Positions 22,055 through 33,654 of a stretch of 64,000 nt of DNA are shown here, one piece after another; positions within the stretch are counted from its first letter, which is position 1, and each line of letters opens with the position of its first letter. The position numbers were made by a program, and so were the translations under genes. The stretch is from Tipula vernalis (Eukaryota > Arthropoda > Insecta > Diptera > Tipulidae). Under the pieces are notes generated by a model that searched no databases, was not told the DNA's origin, and saw nothing but the letters and a program-made list of their open reading frames with translations. Location: the NCBI GenBank assembly GCA_958295665.1, contig OY282560.1, forward strand, positions 48,174,333-48,238,332, read 5' to 3'.

Positions 22055-24130
22055 ACATAACCTCCAATTCAATTCTTAATCTTTTACTCAATCTCCAACT
22101 CGAATACTAACAGAACTCATCGTAATTCGACCTTATCTAAAGCCAAAATTTAACCCTAAATTGAACAATGCGTTCATAAACTCAATTCAAATCAACTCAA
22201 ACTAAAAGTCAACTTTACCCCGAAATAATTGTTCAACTGCGCCAATCAACTCCAACTCAAAACATACTCAACCCCAACTCGATAAAGAACTCTATAATTA
22301 ACCAACCCATAAACTCAACCCCTACTGAACCTTCAACTCAACTCAGCACGAAACGCAACGCTCAACTCAATTCCTTATTGAAAACGTTTCGAAAACAGTA
22401 TACGTACAAGAATTCAACTTAATCTAACCTCCAACTCAACCCCTAAATAAATGTCTTACCGAACGGCAAAGTCAACCGTAACTCAAAATCAAAAATCAAC
22501 TTTAGACTAGACTCAAATTTTAACCATAAATTCACCCTGCATTCAGTGCCCATGGTATACCTTAAATCAACACGGTCAGCAATCTAAAATTCATCATAAC
22601 TCCTAAATAATTCCCCAACTGAGCCTTTCACTAAACCTCAACTCAACAAATACATGACCCCAACTCGACACCGAACTCAGTCGTAAACCAAACCGTAAAC
22701 TCAACCCCAACTCAACCTTCAGCTCAATTAACCATTAAATCCCCAACCGAACCGCGCACTCTATCCCAACTCAACCTAAATCAACCTAACCTAGGCCCAA
22801 ACTTTAACCCTAAATTCAACCCTGCATTTATCACTAAAGTTATTCCTCAAATCAACATAGTCCACAACTTGCGATCATAAGTTCAACTCATTCAACCTAA
22901 AGTAAAATTCGACTTAACCTAACAACAGCGCCCCTCACTCAATCTTCTTCTCAATCACTTCAACTCAACTCCAGCTCAAGCTAAATTTCAACCCTCAATC
23001 ACGAAATGAACTCGATTAGAAAAATTAAATGGGTGTATGAATTCAACTCAAATCAGCTCAATCTATCCTCTCATTCAACCCATACTGAACCCCAACTCAG
23101 CCTTCAACTCAACTCACCACTCAACCCTCAACTCAACACCAAACTACACCCTCAACTCAATTCATACAACAAGAATTTAACTTAATCTAACCTGCCCTCA
23201 ACTCAACCCTCAACTCAATCTCCAAAATTATCGCCAACCGAACTGCGCATTCAATCCCAACTCAACCTAAATCAATGTTAACTAGACCCAAATTTTAACC
23301 CTAAATTCAACTCTGAATTCAGCGTTTAAGTTATTCGTCCACAACCCCATCCCCCTCTCCCCCCCCCGACACTTGGCCCCTCCAGCCTACTTGGCCCATC
23401 GCGATTCGGAAAACTAAATTCGTATATGAATTCAACTCAATCTAACCTCTAACTGAACAATCAACTCGTACCCAGTTCTAAACCAAACTCTAAACTCAAC
23501 CTTCAACTAAACACAAAATTCAATGCATAACTCTATTTTTAAATCAAAACGGTTCGAAAACTACATACGTATAAGAATTCACCTTAATTCAACCTCCAAC
23601 ATAAACTTCAACTCAACCCTTAACTCAACCCCCAAATAAATCGATAATTACATCTCTTGCTCAACCTCAACTCGACGGCCCACAGGATTAAGTTGTGGGT
23701 TCGACCACAACTAAGCCTTAACTTAACTCCAACTCAGTTCCAACCAATCATCAAATCAACACGATCCGGAAAAACACACGCTTACGTGAACTCAACTCAA
23801 AACAATCCAAGGTTACAGTTCCAACTCAGCCATCAACACAACGTCAAATAAACTTCTAACTGAACCATTGATTGAAATAACTCATCCCCATCTCGACTCG
23901 CAACTCAGCTCATAACCCAACCAAAACTTAACGTCCAATTCAACTCCAAAATCAACATGATCTGAATAAGTAGATGCCTACATCAACTCAACTCAGTTAA
24001 AGTAACTCAACTCTTAGTTTAACACCCTTACAAATCCCAACTCAACTGCTGACTCAACCGCAACTCAACTCTAACTACGTCAATCGGCAAATGAAGATCC
24101 AACTCAATTCTAAACTCAACCTCAAACTCA
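22055..24130 (+). repeat. Degenerate CAACTC-type array (2), about 2 kb
   Basis: Over 2 kb is dominated by words such as CAACTCAACC, CAACTCAATT, ACCCTAAATTCAACCC and TGAACTCAACTC, with strong strand asymmetry (C on plus, G almost absent). Longer blocks recur inside, for example AACCCTAAATTCAACCCTGC near 22520, 22810 and 23300, and ACGTATAAGAATTCA-type blocks near 22405 and 23565. This shows higher-order duplication. It is not the insect telomere repeat, although CCTAA words occur. Confidence 0.75.
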
Positions 24131-24185
24131 ATGCACGACTCAATTGAAAACCACGTGGTTATGATGCCGCCTAGTATTAACCACG

Positions 24186-24345
24186 TGGCCTTATATGTCA
24201 ATTCGTCAATCTTGACGTACAGGGACCAAAAGTTTTCGAGTTTCCCACCGTGACCGCATAGAAACATATCGGTAAAAATGTTCCAAATCGAATAAGTCGT
24301 TCTTGAAATACCAAAAAAACGGACGGACTTTTATTTTGCATTTTA
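24186..24345 (+). repeat. Conserved module flanking CAACTC array (copy 2)
   Basis: It aligns block by block with 19484-19660: GTCAATTCGT, CTTGACGTACAGG, GTGACCGCATAGAAACAT and GTTCTTGAAATACCA. It follows array 2 in the same way that copy 1 follows array 1, so array and module behave as one composite repeat. Confidence 0.6.
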
Positions 24346-24582
24346 CGACTCCTTGCTGGCCGAAGTTAAACATTTGATTCATCTAATTACGACCGATATC
24401 ATAATCAACAAAGCGGCTTTGTATTCTGTAGATATGGTCAATAAATTCATCGGCTTCCACTATTTCATCATTACCTGGTATAGTGGTGACTGAGGCATGA
24501 TAATCGGGTCGACGACTAATGTAGTATGTTTTTTCCCAGCTAGATCTATTGTGCATCCCCGTGTAAGAGTAGAGAAGTCAAT
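24346..24582. other. Flank and probable 3' end of LOA/R1-like copy 2
   Basis: It lies between the array module and the last stop of copy 2. The part nearest 24583 is probably the element's 3' untranslated region on the minus strand. No poly(A) or simple-repeat tail is clear, so the exact end is not set. Confidence 0.3.
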
Positions 24583-24816
24583 CTATGTGAAATGTAGGTC
24601 CAGTTCCTTGATAAACGCCACAAGGTCATGCACATCCACAGGGTCGGCGTGAGGCCACTGAACAGAATAAGCATTGAGTGTTTTAATTCTTCTTAGGGCG
24701 ATCGCACTGCACTCGAACAGCAAGTGTTCGGATGTTTCTCTTCCCAAATTACAGAACCTGCAGTTCTCTGATGGGGGTTTTCCCCGTTTTGAATAGATGG
24801 TAGTTAAAGGGCCCAT
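24583..24816 (-). pseudogene. Copy 2 C-terminal Cys-His motif
   Basis: FCNLGRETSEHLLFECSAIA gives C-x2-(Leu for Cys)-x(n)-H-x4-C, the zinc-binding motif that ends ORF2 in R1/LOA elements; the second Cys seems replaced. A stop at 24583 closes the frame. About 10 bases overlap with the RNase H frame shows a frame change near 24810. Confidence 0.7.
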
Positions 24817-25349
24817 GTCCTGTCAAGTACCATATGAGGGATTTCAGAGATGATCGATCCATTCTGATTATATCCTGTCAGTGTGTAATCTTGTAATTTA
24901 GGAGCATCTTTGTCTGTCTCATTCCCCCGAGATGACTCCCAGAGTGAAGCAGAACATCTCTGCTCCCAGAAGAGGACTCTTCTCGCTACATGGCCTTTGG
25001 AATAGGCAACACTAGGCTCGGGGCCGTAGAAGATGCCACCCGCACCCTCTTTTGCACAGGTGTCTGCGGCCTCATTTCCTGATATATTAGAATGGCCGGG
25101 GGACCACAAGAGAGTAACCTTGTTGTCCCTACCCAGCCTTCTAAGGTTGCTGAAGATCTTCGTTCTTACCCAGCCTTCTAAGGTTGCTGAAGATCTACTT
25201 CTTTTTGAGGCACTGAAGCACGCTAGTCTCGATGGCCACGGTTTCTGTTTGGAAAACCGTAGGTGTCTTTCCCAACGGTATACAGAGACTGAAACCGGGC
25301 CCCACAATCCCCGCACCCGTGCTTTAGTTTGTTTTTGACCCATCGGCAT
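24804..25349 (-). pseudogene. Copy 2 RNase H domain with 37 bp duplication
   Basis: LLWSPGHSNISGNEAADTCA is the C-terminal half of a non-LTR RNase H (H and D of the active site). The N-terminal half is out of frame in 25200-25560. A 29 bp sequence ending TTGCTGAAGATCT is present twice, at 25131-25159 and 25168-25196. The repeat offset of 37 bases is not a multiple of three, so this duplication itself shifts the frame in the domain. The domain would remove RNA during element cDNA synthesis. Confidence 0.75.
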
Positions 25350-25869
25350 ACCACACCGATGCGTGCTGCGGTAAGGAGGAAATGATGTTCCCCACCATGC
25401 CCCTTTCGGGTATAAGGATCGTGAAGTTTCTCCGGCAGTCAGTAGTCTTTACCATCATATCTGATAGTTGGGCAATATCGTCTGCTAAGTTTAGTTTATC
25501 CAGGATGCTATTGTGTCCTGAACTAGTCAGTCAAACCTGACTTGTTACCTTCAGTTTTATGGCTCTCAAACGTGCCACACTTTTGACATGTATGTGGAGT
25601 GGTGAAAGTCCCAGCAGTCTTTCAAGAGCAGCAGCTCCCGTTGCGCCCAAACATATTTATTTTGTAGAAAGCTGAACGAGCATTTATTTGCTCTGTCTTT
25701 GGTTACCATATAAACGCCGCATAAGATATCATTGGTCTTATGATGGTTTGGTAAAGCCAGATTATCATTTGTGAGTTTAGGCCCCATGTTTTACAAAACA
25801 TTTGCGATGTATTTCAAGGGGGGTTCCAGGTTAATTTTTGGTCAAAAATGATCCCTAGATATTTAACCT

Positions 25870-27153
25870 CAGACGTCATCTTGAGTATTTCCCCGTTCAT
25901 AGTTATTGGAGGATAGGAAATTCTCCTCCGATTTGTAAAGAGAGTACATGTTATTTTTTTGGGATTGACGCTGAGGCCCACTTCAACACATCACTCATTT
26001 ACCAATCTTAGAGCATATTGCATACGCTCAGCTATTGTGCTTTCAAATTTGCCCATGACCATCAGCACCAGATCATCAGCATAAGCAATGATTGATATTC
26101 GAGAGTTCCTCAAAATAGCGAACAAGTGGTCCATTACCAAGAGCCACAGTAACGACGACAGTACTCCGCCCTGAGGACAGCCCCTGGTAAGTGCAATTGA
26201 GATGCTTGCTTCGCCAATCGAGGCTATAATTCTTCTGCTTCTTAGCATGTTTATTATCCACGCGATGGTTGAGGAGTCGATACCCCTCGCTACTGCTTGT
26301 TGCGAAGTGTATCCTCGATTCTCGATGTTAATTTATGCAGGGCTGTCTCCGTAGATCTACCCACTTGTTAAGCATGTTGGCTAGGATTTAGAGGACATCT
26401 TTGAATTGTATTGGGTCTGATATACAGGTCCAATATTTTTTCCATGGTTTTAAGTATAAATAGTGTAAGGCTAATAGGTCTGCAGGACCTAATGTCTTCG
26501 GGGGATTTATTCCCATTTTTTGGTATGAATATGACTCTTACCTCTCTCCAGCATCTGGGTATGTATTCCAGACTAAAGCTGGCTCTATATAATTTGATCA
26601 CGTGGGGCCCCAGTACATCCATGCCTAGTTGAAGAAAAATAGGATAGATTCCATCCTCTCCTGGAGACTTAAAGGGATCAAATGAATTGATAGCCCAGCG
26701 CAACTCTCCCGGGATGAAGATTTCCATCGCATGCTTGTAGGCCCCCCTTGGGACTAGATATGGATGCACCACGCTCATATCAGGGCCTTCCCGACCCGCA
26801 ATGATTGTGCACTCTGGAAAGTGTCCCTTCACCAGACATTTAAGAGTCTCTTCCCTTGATGTGGTTAAGGTCCTGCCCAGCTTTCTTACTGAGCCCAGAG
26901 GGTTTTTATGATCTAATGCGAGGGCTATTTGGAGTGGGCAAGCTGCCGGAATCTCGTCTATCTTCCTGCAAAAAGTTCTCCAGCTCTCTCTTTTGTTTTT
27001 TCTCAAAATCTCATTATACTGGATGAGGGCAGTTCGATACGCTGCCCAGTCATCTGTTATTTTTGCTCTGTTAAAGAGCTTATGCACTGTTTTTCTTTTA
27101 GTCTCCAAGGCGAAGGTCCACCAAGGAACATCCCTAGTTCCTCTAACACGCAC
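25870..27153 (-). pseudogene. Copy 2 ORF2 reverse transcriptase
   Basis: Frame 26368-27153 holds the linker (VPWWTFALETKRKTVHKLFN) and the RT fingers: PFKSPGEDGIYPIFLQ, CWREVRVIFIPKNG and CRPISLTLFILKTMEKILDL. After a break near 26370, frame 25991-26248 has GCPQGGVLSSLLWLLVMDHL and ISIIAYADDLVLMVMG; YADD lies at 26072-26083. Active-site residues are kept. Frameshifts near 26260-26370 and after 25991 disable it. Confidence 0.85.
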
Positions 27154-27243
27154 CTCAGGAGAATTTGAGTGATAGGCATCAATTATTGCCCTGGTTAGAT
27201 TATCAGCAACTCTATCAAGCTCTGCAACAGAGCCGATAGAGTT

Positions 27244-27975
27244 CTATAAACCCTCTACATTGTCTTGTAGTTTATTGGTAAAGACAGCCCAGTCCGTAGC
27301 TTTAGGTATTCTTACCGTAGCTTCTGAAAAAGATGCTTCCCCTGATACATGCCAATTCTGAACTGTGCTGGAGGTACCCATGTCAGACATAGTAAGGTCC
27401 AGCACCTCCCTTCTAATGGCATTCACATAGGTCGGCTCGTTCCCTATATTATTTATAGCAATATTATTTGATGAACAGTATTCAAAAAGTTGCTCACCTC
27501 TTGTAATGGTGTTGGTACTACCCCAGACTGTGTGGTGTGAATTAGCATCACAACCAATGATGAACTTCTGCCCATGAACTGTACAGTAATTGATAAAGCT
27601 CTGTACTTCTTCCGGAGGTGGGTCGTTACCGTCCCCGGGAAAATAGGCTGATGCCATATTAACTGTGACCATGCCTCCTCTGGATAGAGGTATCTCTAAT
27701 GAGACTGCAGTTATGTCTTTGGAAATAAATTGGTTAATTGAGAAAATATTGTACGACGAACGACAGAGAATCGCTGTCCTCGTCCTTTCTACTTTTGTGT
27801 TGTAAATTAGCTTACCTGTCTTAATTGGCAAACCTTTAATTCTTCCAATGTTGGTCCACGGCTGTTGGATAAGCGCTATGTCCCAGTTGTGCGTGTTGAA
27901 GAGGCGACTTAGCATAGATGTGGCGGCCTTGGATCTATGTAGGTTGATTTGTACGCATCTAACAGACGCGTGCAT
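27244..27975 (-). pseudogene. Copy 2 ORF2 endonuclease
   Basis: ATG 27975 (MHASVRCVQINLHRSKAATS) starts an APE-type endonuclease of about 215 residues. NWDIALIQQPWTN is the QEPW block with Glu changed to Gln. GQKFIIGCDANSHHTVWGST is intact. NEPTYVNAIRREVLDLTMSD is the T-x-R-x3-LDL strand. At the end SGEASFSEATVRIP stands where the SDH catalytic motif should be, so His is lost. The frame then passes directly into the linker (ATDWAVFTNKLQDN). Two active-site changes make it inactive although the frame is open. Confidence 0.85.
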
Positions 27976-27981
27976 AGATCT

Positions 27982-28197
27982 TTATGTTTTCGGGCTCTCC
28001 AATGAGCCGCTCTGTGTGCTGCTACTACTAGCACGTAGTTTGGTGGAACTCTGTGAGTTCAACCCATGTTTTTTATCAAGCTTGTTCCCCTTTCCAGGTC
28101 CGCGTCCTCCACGTGTAGTGCCTGAGGTTCCTGGCTTGTTTGGGTCATCTTTGCTCCCGGGATCTTTCTGGCTGGGGTAACCAGCTGCTCTTTCCAC
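27982..28197 (-). pseudogene. Copy 2 ORF1 remnant
   Basis: A 71-codon minus-strand frame (MERAAGYPSQKDPGSKDDPN) rich in Gly, Ser, Pro and Lys ends in a stop just before the ORF2 start. It has no recognisable domain. Its position and composition fit the disordered N-terminus of a gag-like ORF1, the rest of which has been deleted. It could also be an unrelated chance frame. Confidence 0.35.
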
Positions 28198-28584
28198 GTA
28201 ATGGACAACGGTATCTTTAATTTAATTGGCGTAACGAAGCTTTAGTTCATTGGTGTTAGTACAACCGACCTAATGTTAGCATTTGATATGAACACAATCG
28301 AGTATAGTTGACGTTCCACTAGGGACACTAATGGACGTTAAACTGTTCTTCAATTATCACGTCTCGCTTAGCAAGCCTCGCTATGTCATGTGACCAGTTT
28401 AAATGGTATCTTCGTTCATAGTGCGTATAAAAAGTGTAGTGCGATCGCACATAACAAATTTCCGTAATGTTTCCAGCAGTTTTCAAAGGTTTTTTACTCG
28501 TGGACCGTGAAAACCTTTGGTACGGGACAAGCTCGCAACTTTCAAGTCGAGTGTCATATTTGGTTTCGCAAATGCCACATCTTC

Positions 28585-29250
28585 TAAAATGTATTACGAC
28601 ATCAGTTTGAATTATGAGCCAGCAAACTATGCCTCATGCCTCATGAAAATCATCCGGATTTGAACCCTAAATTTAACTTGCTATCAAAAGCTTAACTCAA
28701 ACTAACCCAATCAAATATTGAACTTAACCTCCCAAATAGTTCTCCAAATGGGCCCAAATAATTTTCCAACGTCCAACTCAAGCTCAACTTGATATCCTAC
28801 AGCGTTGAATTGTGGGGTGGAACAAACATCTGAACTCAAAACAACTCAAGCTTACCTCGCTAACTTAAATCTCAACTCAACCCCCAAATAAATCGTTAAT
28901 TGAACTACTGAATCAACGTCAACACAATCTCAATGCAAAGCAAACTCCACCTACAACTCAACTCAAGCTAACTTGCCACAATCCTCAACTCACCTCAAAT
29001 AAATTCACATCTGAACCCTTAACTCAACTCCCAACTCAACCCAAACTCAACCCTTAAAACAACGTCAAATAAATTCGTAACTGAACCGCTGACAAGAATA
29101 TTTAACCCCAACTCAGCCACAACTCGAAACCCAACTCATCCCTTAACTCAACCTAAACCTAACACCCAACTCAACTCCTAAATTATCTTTTAAATTGTAT
29201 CACGACATCGGTCTGAATTATCGGACCGCAAACTTTGTCTCGTGACAATA
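28585..29250 (+). repeat. Degenerate CAACTC-type array (3) between direct repeats
   Basis: Array words (CTCAACTCAACCC, AACTCAACTCAAGC) fill about 28650-29190. A ~50 bp block starts TGTATTACGACATCAG at 28591 and recurs as TGTATCACGACATCGG at 29197. Both continue with TGAATTATnnGnCnGCAAACT and then CTC-TG. The array therefore sits between two diverged direct repeats. Confidence 0.6.
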
Positions 29251-29743
29251 GCGGTAGGTTGAGTGAAATTCTTCCAGAATTTTTTTTTTTTTATTTTTTC
29301 AAATTCTGCAGGTAAGTTTAATAGTGAAAAATTTGAAAAAACCAAAATTTATCCGATATGTGCGATTTGTGCAATTTAAATGGTGTAACGCCGTTCAACC
29401 ACCTTAAAAAACACATCCTTGATATTGACGTATCGAGCACGTAATACTGCCGATTCATAAGCTGCTGGAAGAGGAAGGTGGTTGGTCCGCGGCTCGAACA
29501 CTCTCTTTGAAAAAATTTTCACACCGGCAATTGCTAAATTACCGCGAATCTAATAACGAACGCCATGGGTTGTACTCTCGACCTGGTCCCTTAGTGACGT
29601 CTTCTGAATTTCCAGCACTTCTGGCAGACTACATCATACATATGTATGAACGACCATCACGATTATTCCGGCTGACTACATTTGTATGAACGACCGTCAC
29701 GAGGTGAGCACAACCGCAGACATACAGTACAACTTTTTTTTTT
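29251..29743. other. Interval with small tandem duplication, no gene
   Basis: GTATGAACGACCATCACGA at 29644-29662 is repeated with one change at 29683-29701, a 39 bp tandem duplication. A 13-base T run lies near 29731. No domain is recognisable in the short frame at 29507-29689. Confidence 0.4.
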
Positions 29744-30143
29744 TTGATTGGAAAGGAAGAGAGGAAGGACATTTTTTATGAGGCTCATTGCACTTCATAC
29801 ATTCATTCTTCACACAGACTCACATCTACAACACAAAACCCAATTATGACATTTTTTCTTGTCCTTGTGGCTCTCGGATGTGACTTATTTGTTCATTATC
29901 TCTTGAAGGCCCTACTTTTCTCCAGTGTGGGCTCCCGTGACTCTCTTAGGGTTTCCTATACTAAGCGTCAGAACATTGATAGCTTATCCCTAAAATGTGT
30001 CACATCCATATAGGATTCTGTGACAGAGTAGTGCTGCTAAACTTCTTCTCGTATTGAGTAAAACAACTCAAGTCAAGTGACTTTAGCTTGCAGTTAGTTA
30101 ATCTATCAATAAATTCTGTTTCTGAAGTAACAAAAAAAAAAAA
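29744..30143 (+). repeat. Retroposed 3' end with AATAAA and poly(A)
   Basis: AATAAA at 30109-30114 is followed 18 bases later by an A12 run at 30132-30143. This is the layout of a reverse-transcribed mRNA or LINE-like 3' end. An 89-codon frame from 29744 with a hydrophobic middle (MTFFLVLVALGCDLFVHYLL) has no family I know. No target duplication or 5' limit is clear. Confidence 0.35.
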
Positions 30144-31549
30144 TCATTTTGATGTGACAAATATTTAAAATGTTGTTGGAATATTTTAAAGGGGAACTCA
30201 AGACTCCAGCAGATTTGGTGTAGTTAAAGTACTGATATATTTACTACTTACTCATACTTAACCATGTCTTATCAAGTTCACGCATGATAGCAAAATTTCA
30301 CAGAAATTTGTAAATAAAATTTTTACGTCACGTCTGTAAATAATCATTTAGTCAAGTCTGTAAATAAATATGATTTTGATAAGGGGCGTGCAATGACAAA
30401 CACTTAATTGATTATGTTCCTCACGCTCGATTATCAATTAGTAATAAATAATATTATGTCTTATCGCTCAAAACAATAGACATGTAATCAGCGATCGGCG
30501 GTGTTTAACAAGTCCAAAAATGTAAATACGAGTACATACATGCACGAACAACTTTATTGATTTATTGTAAATATGGGCGGGCGCATGTTTCGCGCAAAAT
30601 TCTATGTCATGGATGCGCACCAAAATTAGGTAACCATAAGAAAAAAGAATTTGAGGCCAATGATTTGCCAAAATAAAATTTTAAAGTGTTTTCGATTTTA
30701 TTTTTATTACAGAGTATGGGTTTGTATATATGTTTATGGTGTGTGATAAAAGTTTAAGACACAAAATGTATATGGTCGGAGTGCTATCGCTATGTAGTGC
30801 AGTAAAAAAAAGTTAGATAATGTAAATAAAACCAGCGCAATGTTATACGGTTTGCATAGTGGATTTGTATGTTTACAATCATCAAGGGAATAAGGGAATG
30901 AAAATATAATTTTAGGGATTCATATGATGTAGATTTTATTTTGACAAAGATTTTTTTTGGGGGAGATACATTTACAGAACAAAAACGGAAACCATTGGGG
31001 GACTATTAATTCAGATTGAATACAAAATTTGGGGTTACTGCTTATGCTTATATTGGTGATTTGCTAAGAAACATTCAAGATGATATTGTTGAAATGATTA
31101 ATTTATGAAAAATAATTCAAAATAAAATCCTTTGAAGTACTATTTAGAAATTTGTAAAGTGGTTTTGAGTTTCAATTTTTTTTTTTTTATTCTCGTTGAT
31201 CGATGAATTATTTATCACAAATGTTTAGTATGCTTGAGAATTTAGGTCGAACTGAGCTTTGTACAGTATTTTACTTTAGAATGCGTGAGAATTTTTTCCT
31301 AAACCTTTCCTAAAAAGCAAAAACAAATACTTAGGAATCATTTAGCAAATAATTCACGAGCCTTTTTTAAAACGTGAAATTTTTGCTAAATCTAAAATTG
31401 TAAATATGTATGTATTAGTAATGTATGTTGTTTCACAAAAGCCAATCAAATTCAAATTGAAAAGATACCATTCAATTTTGAATGTAAAAGATCACTACAG
31501 GTTTGTAATCAAAGGTTAATGTTCAATAATTATATTACTATACCAACTT
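30144..31549. other. AT-rich interval, nothing assigned
   Basis: No coding, RNA or terminal-repeat signal was found. Short T and A homopolymers only. Confidence 0.4.
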
Positions 31550-33205
31550 CAGTACATTGTCCGGAAAAAAGATAATTACTAAACGTAGACGTGGTCCATA
31601 GTTGACTTATGTAAATAATGGAGAAATTTTCTTGGAGCTAAAATAGTTGTGAGTGAGTAACGTTCAATATTTGAATGATTTAGTAAATTCAAATATTGAA
31701 CGTTTGTCGTTCAATTTAATCTTTGGGTGTTTTTTGTCATATCTATCCCTCATAGCTCCAAGAGAATGTCCCCAATATTTGCATAAGTCAAGAATGGATC
31801 ATGGTCTACATTTTATTAGCAGTTTCATTTCGGGACAAGGTACTGAAAATGGTTTAGTAAATTCAAATATTAAACGTTAACCGCTCAATTTAAACTCGGG
31901 CTGATTAGCGTCAGATCTAACCCTCATAGCTCCAAGAGAATGTCCCCAATATTTGCGTAAGTTAAGAATGGATCATGGTCTACATTTTATTACCAGTTTA
32001 ATTTCCGGACAAGGTACTGAAAATGGTTTAGTAAATTCAAATATGGAATGTTAGTCGTTCAATTTAAAGTTTGTGTGAGTTTTGTCATATCTAACCCTAA
32101 TAGCTCCAAGAGAATGTCTTCAATATTTGCATAAGTCAAGAATGGACCATGGTCTATATTTTGTTCTTAGTTTTACATTACCGGACAAGGCTCTGAAGAT
32201 GATTTAGTAAATTCAAATATTGAACGTTAACCGCTCAATTTAAACTTGGGCTGATTAGCGTCAGATCTAACCCTCATAGCTCCAAGAGAATATCCCCAAT
32301 ATTTGCATAAGTCAAGAATGGATCATGGTCTACATTTTATTAGCAGTTTCGTTTCCAACCACGGTACTCAAAATGGTTTAGTAGATTCAAATATTGAACG
32401 TTAGTCGTTCAATTTAAACTTTGGGTAATTTTTGTCATATCTAACCCTCATAGCTCCAAGAGAATATCCCCAATATTTGCATAAGTCAAGAATGGACCAT
32501 GGTCTATATCTTATTAGCAGTTTCATTTCCAACCAAGGTACTCAAAATGGTTTAGTAAATTCAAATATTGAACTTTAGTCGTTCAATTTAAACTTTGGGT
32601 GATTTCCGTCATATCTAACCCCCATAGCTCCAAGAGAATGTCCCCAATATTTGCATAAGTCAAGAATGGACCATGGTCTATATTTTTTTAGCAGTTTTAT
32701 TTCCGGACAAGGTACTGAAAATGGTTTAGTAAATTCAAATATGGAACGTTTGTCGTTCAATTTAAACTTTGTGTGATTTTTGTCATATCTAACCCTCATG
32801 GACCATGGTCTATATTTTATTCTTAGTTTTACATTACCGGACAAGGCTCTGAAAATGGTTTAATAAATTTAAATATTGAACGTTAACCGCTCAATTTAAA
32901 CTTGGGCTGATTAGCGTCAGATCTAACCCTCTTAGCTCCAAGACAATGTCCCCAATATTTTTGCATCAGTCAAGAATGGCCCGTGATCTACATTTTGTAA
33001 TTAGTTTCATTTTCGGGCAAACTACCGAATATCGTTTAGTAAATTCAATATTGAACGTTAGCCGTTCAATTTAGGCTTTGGGTGATTTTCGTCATATCTA
33101 ACCCTTTTAGCTCCAAAAGAAGGTTTCCACTAATTGCAAAGTGAAGAGTGGACCATGGTTTACATTTTGTTCATAGTTTTGTTTCCGGACATGGTTCTGC
33201 AGTTA
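31550..33205 (+). repeat. ~174 bp satellite array with inverted first monomer
   Basis: The word TAGCTCCAAGAGAATGTCC recurs at 31754, 31927, 32101, 32277, 32452, 32625 and, decayed, 32933 and 33108, giving a period of 173-176 bp and about nine units. One unit near 32800 has an internal deletion. Two unit types alternate irregularly (CTTTGGGTGATTTT-TGTCAT versus CTTGGGCTGATTAGCGTCAG). The leftmost ~127 bp (31550-31676) is a monomer in the opposite orientation. It meets the array at a 16 bp perfect inverted repeat, CGTTCAATATTTGAAT, 31661-31676 against 31687-31702. Open frames within are by-products of the repeat. Confidence 0.85.
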
Positions 33206-33654
33206 ATACGGTGTATAATTTAACAGAGTATTATTATCTCTGATTTATATTCAATTTTTCATTTGTGTGTTTCAATAAACCATTATTGATTACAATTAAT
33301 TGATTGGTATATTTTAAAATTTAGGAATGTTTTAGGAAATAATTCACTATCGTCACTTTATAGTATTACTTATATGCGAAGTAATACCAACGCTTTCTTT
33401 GTCTTACAGGAAAATCATTGGGGCGATTTGATTTTTCGAATTGTTTTTATTCGTACAACTAGCCAAAAATTGGCGGAAGAGACTTTTCTATATGCTCCAA
33501 TTCTCTGTAGCAAGTGTAACGATTTTCGAAAAAAATTTTAAATGTAATCAGTCAAACATTAGTCTGTAATATTATGGATAATTTTGAGAAACGTGAGCGG
33601 CGAATTTTAAGTAGAACTAAAAACCGAAAATGAACGTCCGAGGTTAGATTAGCA

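Larger units (their letters stand above)
24583..28200 (-). mobile_element. LOA/R1-like non-LTR retrotransposon (copy 2)
   Basis: Minus-strand order is a short ORF1 remnant, endonuclease, reverse transcriptase, RNase H, C-terminal Cys-His motif. The presence of RNase H and the endonuclease style (VQINLHRSKAATS, LIQQPW) place it near the LOA and R1 groups. It is a different family from copy 1, with little direct identity. Frameshifts and small deletions inactivate it. Confidence 0.8.

Noticed and set aside
22055..24130. Telomeric CCTAA repeat
   Set aside because: CCTAA words occur, but the dominant words are CAACTC-like and no regular pentamer period exists.
31653..32844. Short open frames in the satellite on both strands
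   Set aside because: They follow the 174 bp period and contain no domain; by-products of the repeat.
31550..33205. CRISPR-like array
   Set aside because: Repeats are long and contiguous without unique spacers, and the genome is eukaryotic.
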